DNA from: Bacillota bacterium
Lineage (GTDB): Bacteria > Bacillota > Clostridia > Acetivibrionales > DTU013
Reading direction: 5' to 3'
DNA: 39,255 bases
Assembly: GCA_023415815.1 (NCBI GenBank)
Contig: JAEZJL010000331.1
Location: forward strand, 1 to 39,255
Shown here: positions 32,155 through 39,255 of the stretch, piece by piece
How the letters are laid out: every line of letters starts with the position of its first letter
Numbering within the stretch: the first letter of the stretch is position 1
Translations under genes and position numbers: made by a program
The notes under the pieces: model-generated
Database searches by the model: none
Told to the model about the DNA's origin: nothing
Seen by the model: only the letters and a program-made list of their open reading frames with translations

Positions 32155-32991
32155 ATGGGCAAACTAAAAATAAAGGAAATAGGACCGAAGCTTTTCAACT
32201 ATCTGGCGATGCTGCTGCTGTGCGTCATCGTGATCATCCCGTTTTACGTTTTGCTGTTCGTCGCGCTCAACCATCCCTCAAGGCCGCTCTCCATGGGAGT
32301 TTTCACCATGCCGGAGATTGCCTTCGACAACATAACCGAGGCCTGGAACAGGTCGAATATGTACCGGGCCATGCTGAACTCGATGTATATCACGGTAGTG
32401 GCAAGCACAATCGTGGTGGTGCTGGGAGCGTCGGCCGGATACGTGTTCGCGCGCTTTCCGAACAGGTTCAACAGATTTTGGTTCAACCTTTTCCTGATGT
32501 GCATGATGATACCCGGCATTATCAACACCGTGCCGCTGTATTCGGTCATGCAGAGGATCAACGGGAACAATAACCTGTTTATGGTGGCGGTGCTGCTGAG
32601 CACGCTCCGGCTTCCCTTCTGCATCTTTTTATACACGTCCTTCATAGAGTCGTCGGGACGGGAAGTAGAGGAAGCCGCGGTTATAGACGGCTGCAACCCC
32701 TTCACCGCCTTTTGGAGGATAACCATCCACATCCTGAAGCCCGTTACGGCAACGGTGATCATTACAAGCTCGGTGGGCTTCTGGAACAACTACAGCCAGG
32801 CTGTCTTCTTTCTTACAAAAAGCGAACGCCAGACGATCCCCCTTGCCATGCGCTACTTCTTCAGCGAGTTCAGCGCCGAGTGGAATCTGGTGGCCGCAGC
32901 CGCCATGATAGGGATCATCCCGGTAGTCGTCATGTTCCTGCTGCTGCAGAAGTATTTCATTAAAGGCCTTGCGGCCGGAGCGATAAAGTAG
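32155..32991 (+). CDS. ABC transporter permease (MalG type)
   Basis: The 278-residue protein is the partner permease, with six membrane helices and the EAA loop VEEAAVIDGCNPFTAFWRITIH. ATG 32155 has AGGTGG 5 bases ahead; a GTG at 32146 is in frame directly after the previous stop. The short spacing suggests coupled translation of the two permeases. The aldolase gene follows after 35 bases, which ties the enzyme to the imported compound. Confidence 0.92.
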   Translation: MGKLKIKEIGPKLFNYLAMLLLCVIVIIPFYVLLFVALNHPSRPLSMGVFTMPEIAFDNITEAWNRSNMYRAMLNSMYITVVASTIVVVLGASAGYVFARFPNRFNRFWFNLFLMCMMIPGIINTVPLYSVMQRINGNNNLFMVAVLLSTLRLPFCIFLYTSFIESSGREVEEAAVIDGCNPFTAFWRITIHILKPVTATVIITSSVGFWNNYSQAVFFLTKSERQTIPLAMRYFFSEFSAEWNLVAAAAMIGIIPVVVMFLLLQKYFIKGLAAGAIK

Positions 32992-33026
32992 GGGCAGCCA
33001 ATATAAAATGAAATGGAGCGATAGCT

Positions 33027-33830
33027 ATGGATAACAACAACGGGTATTTCGGACAGGCAGATAAACGCCGCCATAAAAATCTCAAGGAAATGGTCGACAG
33101 GGGCATAATTCCGGTGGGCGTGGGCATAAGCATACCCTCTCCGGTCATTGCGGAGTACGCGGCTCTGGCGGGATACGATTTCGTATCGCTGGATCTGGAG
33201 CATGGGCTATATAATATGGAAACGGTCTGCAACATCATACGCACCGCAGACTCCTGCGGCCTTGCGACCACTGCGCGTGTGGCCGACAAAAAACTGATAC
33301 TCCCGCTTCTGGATTTCGGCCTGGTAGGCGTGGCGGTCCCGCATGTGCGCTCCGCGGCACAGGCAAGAGAGCTCGTGGAGATAACCAAGTACAAGCCGGT
33401 GGGACGCAGGGGCTTCAATTCCTCCGGAAGAGCCCACAGCTATGGGAAAAAGCCTTTCCTGGACTGTGCGGAGGAGGCTGCCGGGGAGATAACGCTTGCA
33501 GTGCAGATTGAGGACCTTGAGGGCCTTAAAAATGTCGAGGAGATCCTGGCGGTACCCGGCATCGACTATCTGCAGCTCGGCCCGGGGGACCTGTCGGCGG
33601 ACCTGGGGCATCCCGGAAACGATAAGCACCCGGACGTGCTTGCGGCTCATAAAAAAATCCTTAAAACGGCTGATAAATACGGAGTGAAATACTTCGGGAA
33701 CGGAGCCCCGATCTCGATCGTAGAGGACAAATCCTTCCTGATCCGGGCGTTTACCCAGGCCAGGGAGGGGATACACGAAAGGGCAAAGGCCATGTTCGAG
33801 GCGGATATGATGCTGATAGCAAACGCATAA
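33027..33830 (+). CDS. HpcH/HpaI-family class II aldolase
   Basis: The 267-residue enzyme matches the HpcH/HpaI family of metal-dependent pyruvate aldolases, which includes 2-dehydro-3-deoxyglucarate aldolase (GarL) and HpaI. FVSLDLEHG holds the conserved acid and His, VQIEDLEG the metal-binding Glu, and LQLGPGDLSADLG the metal-binding Asp. It probably splits a 2-keto-3-deoxy acid derived from the imported sugar into pyruvate and an aldehyde. The DapA-family enzyme encoded divergently could act on the same class of compound by the other (Schiff base) chemistry. The exact substrate is unknown. It is the last gene before a GC-rich hairpin. Confidence 0.88.
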   Translation: MDNNNGYFGQADKRRHKNLKEMVDRGIIPVGVGISIPSPVIAEYAALAGYDFVSLDLEHGLYNMETVCNIIRTADSCGLATTARVADKKLILPLLDFGLVGVAVPHVRSAAQARELVEITKYKPVGRRGFNSSGRAHSYGKKPFLDCAEEAAGEITLAVQIEDLEGLKNVEEILAVPGIDYLQLGPGDLSADLGHPGNDKHPDVLAAHKKILKTADKYGVKYFGNGAPISIVEDKSFLIRAFTQAREGIHERAKAMFEADMMLIANA

Positions 33831-33849
33831 CCGCAATACGGGCGCGGCA

Positions 33850-33872
33850 GGCAGGGCGGTATCCGTCCTGCC
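33850..33872 (+). terminator. GC-rich hairpin after the aldolase gene
   Basis: GGCAGGGCGG (33850-33859) and CCGTCCTGCC (33863-33872) form a 10-bp stem with one G-U pair and a TAT loop. There is no T-run, so it may be a weak terminator or an RNA-stabilising stem. A second stem, CCGTC with GACGG, overlaps its right side. Confidence 0.45.
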
Positions 33873-33932
33873 GTCCTTGCGTCCGGGACGGCGCACCCGG
33901 CATTTGCCCTGTCCGGCAATGGAGCGGGGCTT

Positions 33933-33961
33933 TTGAAAGTAGTGCAGGGATAATGTATAAT
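33933..33961 (+). promoter_or_regulatory. Promoter of the YesM/YesN genes
   Basis: TTGAAA (33933-33938), a 17-base spacer and a perfect TATAAT (33956-33961) make a strong sigma-A promoter about 60 bases ahead of the sensor kinase gene. The two-component genes are therefore expressed apart from the importer. Confidence 0.75.
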
Positions 33962-34021
33962 ATATGCAGGCATGTCCATGAATGTACGGCGGATCCATAG
34001 AAGTTTGTATATCAAGCGGGG

Positions 34022-35815
34022 ATGGAAGTGGTCGGACTGAATATCAAAGCAAAATTCATACTAACCTCCATAGTTACTTTTACGATTGCCATCATTATTA
34101 TTTCCGCCTATATGTACTACGAGTACACCGACTCGTACAGCGACCAGGTAAATGTTGCGGACAGGCAGATTTTGAGCCAGCTTTCCTACAATCTGGACAT
34201 CTACCTCGACGAGATTTACCGTCTGACCCTGCTGCCCTATTACAATGAAGCCGTGCTTGAACAGATGAGAAACGGCAATGCCGATACCCTGCAAAAAAAA
34301 TATATTAAAAAATATACCATCGAGGGCTTCCTGAACAATACCCTGCTCTTCCCGAGAAGGGATATCCAGAGGGCGATCATCATTTCCAACGGCCTCTATT
34401 TTTCCGAGTGGAACTCCAATTCAATCCTTACCTATGAGCAGCAGATAAATTCCGACTGGTACAAAAAAATCTGCGAAGAGAAAAAACCCATGGTCCTCCT
34501 GCCCGGGAGCGAGGGCGCCGAGCGCCCGTCAAAAAACCCTTCGTTTTCGGTGATAAATACCATCCAAAACACGAACAGCGACTTCTCCATTCTGGGAATC
34601 ATCCGGGTGGAAGCCAACTACAACACGCTGAAGGATTTGTGCAGCAAGGTGTATATGGGAAATGAAGGAGGAGTGATGATCCTTTCCGAGGATAACGCGG
34701 TGATCTATGCCAGCCTTGATATTGAAAGGATGCCGTCTCTTCTGGAAGAGATATCCGGGTTCGGCGGCGGGACCGAGCTCCAGGGCTATCATCACAACGG
34801 CAGCCTGATAAACAGCGTTTCCCTGAGTCATTTCGGCTGGAGGCTCGTTTCGGTAAATTCTCTGGATACAATGAAAGCTCAGCTGAATAAAATACGCAAA
34901 ACCATTCTTTTAGGAGTATGCTTTACTTTCCTGTGCACCTCCGTGCTGCTTTACCTGATGATGTCCAGATACTTCAAGCCCTTTTACCGGATCATCGATC
35001 TGATGAAAACGGCCAGGAGAGGCTTTTCCTCCGTCAGGTATCACGGGGAGTCCAGGGATGAGTTCGGATATCTGGGCAATACGCTCAACAGCATGCTTGA
35101 CAATCTCAATGAAATGTACGAGCAGAACGCGGAGCTCGATAAAAAGATATACAATGCCCAGCTTTTCCAGCGCGAGACGGAGATCCAGCTTTTATACAGC
35201 CAGATCCGCCCCCATTTCATTTACAACACCCTGAACATGATAAGCATACAGATACAGACGGAGCAATTCGACGAGGCGGTGGACAGCATCAACAAGCTCA
35301 GCCTTTTGATGCGCGGCGTCGCATATATAAATAAGGAAATTCCCCTTAAAATGGAGCTTGCAATTATCGATTCGTACCTGTCCATCCAGAAATCGCGGTA
35401 CGGTGACAGATTGAGCTTTACGGTCGATATCGACAAAAGTCTCGAGAATTTTGTACTTCCTTCGCTGATCCTGCAGCCTGTAATTGAAAATGTGGTAATG
35501 CACTGCTGCGAGCATACGCACCGGAAGGTGCACATAAGCATATACAGCCTGTTTACCGACCGGAATGCCCAGATCAACGTCGAGGACGACGGCGAGGGCA
35601 TCAGCGCGGAAAAGCTCGAGGAGCTTAACCTGAACCTGCTTGGCGGGCAGCCGGACAAAAGCCGGTTTATAAACGACCTTTCCAAAGCCGGCGGACTTGG
35701 ACTCGCAAATGTGAACACCAGGCTGAAAATGCGCTTCGGCGAAGCGTACGGCCTTCATGTCGAGAGCATCCCCGGAAAGGGGACGACGGTGAAGGTCCTT
35801 CTGCCCTGCGCATGA
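34022..35815 (+). CDS. YesM-type sensor histidine kinase
   Basis: The 597-residue membrane kinase has TM1 at about residues 9-30, a large extracellular sensor (about 31-285) of the dCache-like kind, TM2 at about 297-315, HAMP to about 370, then the short His_kinase/HATPase core. The phospho-acceptor is His398 in SQIRPHFIYNTLN, and the ATP-binding parts are QPVIENVVMH, DDGEGIS and GGLGLANVNTRL. YesM-type sensors detect sugars or their binding proteins outside the cell and pass phosphate to a YesN regulator, here the next gene. The ATG at 34022 sits close to GCGGGG; a GTG at 34028 is an alternative. The kinase probably signals the presence of the substrate of the adjacent importer. Confidence 0.93.
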   Translation: MEVVGLNIKAKFILTSIVTFTIAIIIISAYMYYEYTDSYSDQVNVADRQILSQLSYNLDIYLDEIYRLTLLPYYNEAVLEQMRNGNADTLQKKYIKKYTIEGFLNNTLLFPRRDIQRAIIISNGLYFSEWNSNSILTYEQQINSDWYKKICEEKKPMVLLPGSEGAERPSKNPSFSVINTIQNTNSDFSILGIIRVEANYNTLKDLCSKVYMGNEGGVMILSEDNAVIYASLDIERMPSLLEEISGFGGGTELQGYHHNGSLINSVSLSHFGWRLVSVNSLDTMKAQLNKIRKTILLGVCFTFLCTSVLLYLMMSRYFKPFYRIIDLMKTARRGFSSVRYHGESRDEFGYLGNTLNSMLDNLNEMYEQNAELDKKIYNAQLFQRETEIQLLYSQIRPHFIYNTLNMISIQIQTEQFDEAVDSINKLSLLMRGVAYINKEIPLKMELAIIDSYLSIQKSRYGDRLSFTVDIDKSLENFVLPSLILQPVIENVVMHCCEHTHRKVHISIYSLFTDRNAQINVEDDGEGISAEKLEELNLNLLGGQPDKSRFINDLSKAGGLGLANVNTRLKMRFGEAYGLHVESIPGKGTTVKVLLPCA

Positions 35816-35853
35816 GGCCTTAATAATATCGGTGATAACAGGAGGGCTTTTCC

Positions 35854-37497
35854 GTGATAAAGGTTATGGTAGTTGACGATGAATTTGCAACCAGGAATTT
35901 TTTATGCCGCAAGGTCCCGCAGCTAAACGCGGAATGCGTGGTAGTGGGCAGCGGAGCCGACGGCAGGGAAGCGCTCGAGCTGCTGGAGAGCACCGGTGCG
36001 GACCTTGTCATAACGGACATCAAGATGCCCGTCATGGACGGCCTTGAGCTGTGCAGGGAAATCAGGAGCAGGTATCCCGGGATTTTCACCGCCATACTGA
36101 GCGGATACGGCGAATTCGACTTTGCGCGGCAGGCGATCCGGAACGGCGTTTCCGATTTCCTGCTGAAGCCTATCGTCAACGATCAGCTTAAATGCCTGCT
36201 GGACGCTATGAGGGACAGGATAAGGCTTCAGTCGGAGCAGCGGATGAAGCAGCTGAAAAGCGAGGAGCGGGTCAGCAGGACGTCGGAGTGGCTGGTCTGC
36301 AGCTATATAAAATCGGCGGCTCTCGGCCGGAAGGCGGAGACGGCTTCCTGCAAAGCCCTGCTGGAAGAGCTGGACATACAGCTGTACGACGGCCCCTTCA
36401 GTTATTTGCAGTTTTCAATGGCGGCCGGTCTGTTTTCTTCCTCATATAAATATTTCTCCAGCTTCGCGGAGCCGGGGAATGAGCTCCCAAAAGCCGTGGC
36501 AAAAGCCGCCGGAGCGCTCGGAGGATATGTTTTCAGCGATTCGTACGGCAATGTCGCCCTGCTGGTCCCCACCCCGGATGAAAAGCATTTCTGCCGGACG
36601 GCGGAGTCGGCGTATCAAAGGGTTGCTTCCAATCTGCCCTCCGGATCCGGTGAAATAAGAGCCGCCGCAGTTTTCGCCGGGGAGACGGGAAAGCTTTCCG
36701 CGGCTTATGAGCAGGCCGGGAGCCTGGCCTTCTCCGACACCCGGAAGCCGGTCGCCTGCTTCATACCGGAGGTGCATTTCTTCCCCGAGCCCGACTGTAT
36801 GCTGGTTACCGATAAGGAGTACCAGCGGCTTTCAGATATTAAAAAGGGCGTGCGGACGCTCCGGGCGGCGGTATCGGACGGCGACAGCCTGACGGTTTCC
36901 GCCTCTGCCGGCGAGCTCTTTTTGCTGATAAGCAAAGCCATGCCGGATAAAACTCCGGGGGAAAAATTGTACGGCATCGGGATAGCCGCTTCGCTCTGCT
37001 TTGAGGAGGGGCGCTCCGGGCAGTGGCTTGACGAAATGGCGCAGCTTTCCCGCGACTGCGATCGTATTTCTGCTTTAGGGCAGGAGGAGATCCCCGGAGA
37101 ATTGACGGACCGGTTCGTCAGGCTGCTGTGGGGGCTGAAGGACAGGGAAATAAGCGACCGGCCTTCGAGCAGCCGTATTGTGGAGAGCGCCAGGGATATC
37201 ATTCTGAACAATTACCGCCGGCCTGTGAGCCTGTCTTCGGTTGCCGGACAGATCGGCGTTTCGTCCAATTACTTGAGCGACGTGTTCAGCAGGGAGACCG
37301 GGGAGACGTTTTTAAAATACCTGACCGGGGTGCGCATGAGGATTGCCGCGCATTATGTGGAAAGCAAGCCTTTGATGAGCATGAATGAAATTGCGGAGAA
37401 AACCGGGTATGTGAGCTCAAAGCACTTCCTGCACATATTCAAAAAGCACTTCGGCATGACGCCCTCGGATTACCGGCGGAAGATTAAGGGTCATTGA
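35854..37497 (+). CDS. YesN-type response regulator with AraC DNA-binding domain
   Basis: The 547-residue protein has a receiver domain (about 3-120, phosphorylation site Asp55 in VITDIKMP, acidic pair VVDDE near 7-10), a long middle region without a recognisable fold, and a C-terminal AraC/XylS pair of helix-turn-helix motifs (about 445-547: VSLSSVAGQIGVSSNYLSDVF and MNEIAEKTGYVSSKHFLHIFKKHFGMTPSDYRR). Such proteins usually activate importer and enzyme genes nearby. GTG 35854 is the start, with GGAGGG (35841-35846) 7 bases ahead. A strong terminator follows. Likely targets are the importer operon and perhaps the divergent DapA-family gene. Confidence 0.94.
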   Translation: MIKVMVVDDEFATRNFLCRKVPQLNAECVVVGSGADGREALELLESTGADLVITDIKMPVMDGLELCREIRSRYPGIFTAILSGYGEFDFARQAIRNGVSDFLLKPIVNDQLKCLLDAMRDRIRLQSEQRMKQLKSEERVSRTSEWLVCSYIKSAALGRKAETASCKALLEELDIQLYDGPFSYLQFSMAAGLFSSSYKYFSSFAEPGNELPKAVAKAAGALGGYVFSDSYGNVALLVPTPDEKHFCRTAESAYQRVASNLPSGSGEIRAAAVFAGETGKLSAAYEQAGSLAFSDTRKPVACFIPEVHFFPEPDCMLVTDKEYQRLSDIKKGVRTLRAAVSDGDSLTVSASAGELFLLISKAMPDKTPGEKLYGIGIAASLCFEEGRSGQWLDEMAQLSRDCDRISALGQEEIPGELTDRFVRLLWGLKDREISDRPSSSRIVESARDIILNNYRRPVSLSSVAGQIGVSSNYLSDVFSRETGETFLKYLTGVRMRIAAHYVESKPLMSMNEIAEKTGYVSSKHFLHIFKKHFGMTPSDYRRKIKGH

Positions 37498-37510
37498 CCG
37501 TGAGACCGTG

Positions 37511-37544
37511 AAAAATCAGGTGTGCCTGTGCGCCTGATTTTTTT
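37511..37544 (+). terminator. Strong Rho-independent terminator
   Basis: AAAAATCAGG (37511-37520) pairs with CCTGATTTTT (37533-37542), extended inward by wobble pairs, and the T-run continues to 37544. It ends the YesM/YesN transcript and insulates uvrA. Confidence 0.92.
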
Positions 37545-37556
37545 CTCAATAAAATT

Positions 37557-37596
37557 CGAACAAGTGTTTGCATTTTAAAAACAACTTGGGTATAAT
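37557..37596 (+). promoter_or_regulatory. uvrA promoter with SOS box
   Basis: CGAACAAGTGTTTG (37557-37570) is a strong match to the Gram-positive LexA site and overlaps the -35 TTGCAT (37568-37573). A 17-base spacer leads to a perfect TATAAT (37591-37596). LexA would block polymerase binding until DNA damage. Confidence 0.8.
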
Positions 37597-37601
37597 AGTG
37601 A

Positions 37602-37700
37602 GGGGACACACCTCTCCCGCCGACGGACTGAGCGTCGAGGAATGTCCCCTTTTGACGCTGAAGCTATTTGGGACACACTTCTCCCGCCGGGGACAGGGCT
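37602..37700 (+). repeat. Hairpin leader of uvrA, related to the uvrB leader
   Basis: Five bases after the -10, GGGGACA (37602-37608) pairs with TGTCCCC (37643-37649) around an inner stem CGACG (37621-37625) with CGTCG (37633-37637). TTTTGACGCT follows, just as in the uvrB leader. A second, shortened unit starts with GGGACACAC at 37670, 67 bp after the first, and runs into GGGGACAG and TGGGTTG, words also present at the end of the uvrB leader. The arm sequences differ from uvrB (GGGGACACAC against GGGGACAGTT) while the frame is kept, which suggests shared descent or shared constraint. Confidence 0.7.
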
Positions 37701-37769
37701 CTGGGTTGGTTCAATATAGATGCGAGGCGGATTGGACTTGATTTTTATTATTGACAGGCAGGTGCTTAT

Positions 37770-39255
37770 ATGACTACAAACAGTATTTTTATCAAGGGCG
37801 CGAGGGAGCATAACCTCAAAAACATCGATGTGGAGATACCGAGGGACAAGTTCGTCGTGATTACCGGCCTCAGCGGTTCGGGCAAATCCTCGCTGGCCTT
37901 CGACACGATCTACGCCGAAGGGCAGAGGCGCTATGTGGAGTCCCTCTCGGCCTATGCAAGGCAGTTCCTCGGCCAGATGGAAAAGCCCGAGGTGGACTAT
38001 ATTAACGGGCTTTCGCCGGCAATCTCGATAGACCAGAAGACCACCAGCAGGAATCCGCGTTCGACCGTCGGCACGGTCACGGAGATATACGACTATCTAA
38101 GGCTTCTTTATGCGCGTATCGGAATACCGCACTGCCACATCTGCGGCAAGGAGATAAGTCAGCAGACCGTCGACCAGATGGTGGACGGCATCATGAGCAA
38201 GGAGGAAGGGACCAGGATACAGCTGCTGGCGCCCGTGGTCAGAGGCAGGAAGGGCGAGTACCACAAGCTGATAGAGGACGCCAGGAAGAACGGCTACGTG
38301 AGGGTCCGGGTCGACGGAGAGGTAAGGGAGATAACGGAAGAGATCAATCTGGATAAAAACAAGAAGCACACCATAGAAATCGTTGTGGACAGGCTGATAG
38401 TAAGACCGGATATGCATAAAAGGCTTGCGGACTCCATCGAGACCGCCCTGCACCTGAGCGGAGGCTTGCTGGTGGTCGACGTGACGGGCGGCGAGGAAAT
38501 GCTTTTCAGCCAGAATTTTGCCTGCAGCGACTGCGGGGTGAGCATCGAAGAGCTGACCCCAAGGATGTTCTCCTTCAACAACCCCTATGGCGCCTGCCCC
38601 ACGTGCAGCGGCCTGGGGACGCTTCTCAAGATGGACCCGGACCTGATCCTGCCCGACCGGACCAAATCCCTTTCCGGAGGGGCGATAAGGGTGGGCGGCT
38701 GGAATTCGGAAAACGAAGACAGCTACGCCAGGATGTTCATCAACGGTCTTGCAAAGCATTACAGCTTCAGTGTAGACACTCCCGTAAACAAGCTATCCCC
38801 GGAAATTGTGGATATCATACTCTACGGCACCAAGGGTGAAAAAATACAGGTCGCCTATGAGAAGGAATACGGCAGCGGGACCTTCCACTCCGCTTTCGAG
38901 GGCGTAATAAACAGCATGGAGAGACGCTACAAGGAAACGCAGTCGGACGGGATGAAGCAGTATTACGAGGAATTCATGAGCAGCAATCCCTGTCCGGATT
39001 GCAAGGGCGCCAGGCTGAAAAAAGAGAGCCTTGCCGTGACCATAGGCGGCTGTAACGCACACGAGCTGACCTGTATGCCCGTGCTTGACGTCAGGGGATT
39101 TTTTGCGGACCTGAAGCTCAGCGAGCGGGAAAACTTGATTGCGCACCAGATATTGAAGGAAATCAACGCAAGGATAGGCTTCCTTGTGGACGTGGGGCTC
39201 GATTACCTGACGCTGTCGAGATCCGCAGGCACCCTCTCGGGCGGCGAGGCCCAGC
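37770..39255 (+). CDS. uvrA: Excinuclease ABC subunit A, N-terminal half (cut by the window edge)
   Basis: UvrA is the DNA-damage sensor ATPase of nucleotide excision repair. The visible 495 residues hold the first Walker A GLSGSGKSS (about 33-41), AYARQFL, the CHIC first zinc-finger half near residue 124, the CSDC...CPTC zinc module (about 253-276), PRMFSFNNPYGACP, CPDCKGARL and the ABC signature LSGGEAQ at the very edge. Full-length UvrA has about 940 residues, so a second ABC half should follow outside the window. AGGTG stands about 5 bases ahead of the ATG. The promoter carries a SOS box, and the leader has the hairpin element also found before uvrB. Confidence 0.98.
   Translation, partial: MTTNSIFIKGAREHNLKNIDVEIPRDKFVVITGLSGSGKSSLAFDTIYAEGQRRYVESLSAYARQFLGQMEKPEVDYINGLSPAISIDQKTTSRNPRSTVGTVTEIYDYLRLLYARIGIPHCHICGKEISQQTVDQMVDGIMSKEEGTRIQLLAPVVRGRKGEYHKLIEDARKNGYVRVRVDGEVREITEEINLDKNKKHTIEIVVDRLIVRPDMHKRLADSIETALHLSGGLLVVDVTGGEEMLFSQNFACSDCGVSIEELTPRMFSFNNPYGACPTCSGLGTLLKMDPDLILPDRTKSLSGGAIRVGGWNSENEDSYARMFINGLAKHYSFSVDTPVNKLSPEIVDIILYGTKGEKIQVAYEKEYGSGTFHSAFEGVINSMERRYKETQSDGMKQYYEEFMSSNPCPDCKGARLKKESLAVTIGGCNAHELTCMPVLDVRGFFADLKLSERENLIAHQILKEINARIGFLVDVGLDYLTLSRSAGTLSGGEAQ

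Noticed and set aside
33850..33900. Firm Rho-independent terminator after the HpcH/HpaI aldolase
   Set aside because: The stems are strong but no T-run follows, so only a weak call is given.

Overview
The window looks like a chromosomal segment of an anaerobic member of the Clostridia (Bacillota). The signs are GGAGG-type ribosome binding sites throughout, frequent GTG/TTG starts, split ThrE-type exporter genes, MocR and YesM/YesN regulators, and SOS boxes of the Gram-positive GAAC-N4-GTTT form. No rRNA, tRNA, CRISPR array, transposase or phage gene was seen. The flanks are fairly GC-rich, while about 12.1-21.5 kb is visibly AT-richer and may be an acquired sugar island.

Layout. (1) 0-6.2 kb: the tail of an unidentified (possibly TetR) gene, a metallo-beta-lactamase-fold hydrolase, a DUF2318 protein plus a histidine kinase without a response regulator, a small four-helix membrane protein, a DUF4097 lipoprotein and a two-gene threonine/serine exporter. 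A 20-bp sequence is repeated exactly in front of the DUF2318-kinase unit and the four-helix protein, so they probably form one small regulon. (2) 6.3-12.1 kb: a secreted LysM-CAP protein divergent from an atypical type IIA topoisomerase (B and A subunits, no GyrA box), then a TVP38/VTT membrane protein. A SOS-box-like site sits inside the topoisomerase promoter. (3) 12.2-21.4 kb: a GntR/LacI-type repressor, a CUT1 ABC importer without its ATPase, and three cytoplasmic glycosidases (GH2, an Asp-box propeller resembling GH93, and GH127 beta-L-arabinofuranosidase). This is most simply read as uptake and breakdown of arabinofuranose-containing plant oligosaccharides. (4) 21.6-28.3 kb: aspartate kinase on the minus strand, uvrB, a MocR-type regulator with clear direct-repeat sites around its own promoter, and a fold-type-I aminotransferase. 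(5) 28.6-37.5 kb: a DapA/NanA-family lyase divergent from a second CUT1 importer, an HpcH/HpaI aldolase and a YesM/YesN two-component system. This is a sugar or keto-acid uptake module of unknown substrate. (6) 37.6 kb to the end: uvrA, cut by the window edge.

The most striking signals are regulatory. uvrB and uvrA lie about 12 kb apart. Each has a SOS box over its -35 element and, directly after the -10, a related hairpin leader built on GGGGACA...TGTCCCC-TTTT followed by GACGCT. In the uvrB copy the first arm can pair with either of two downstream partners, as in an attenuator. The topoisomerase pair carries the same kind of SOS box. Both ABC operons have a long hairpin just after the binding-protein gene. 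All functions are read from sequence motifs only; no database search was possible.
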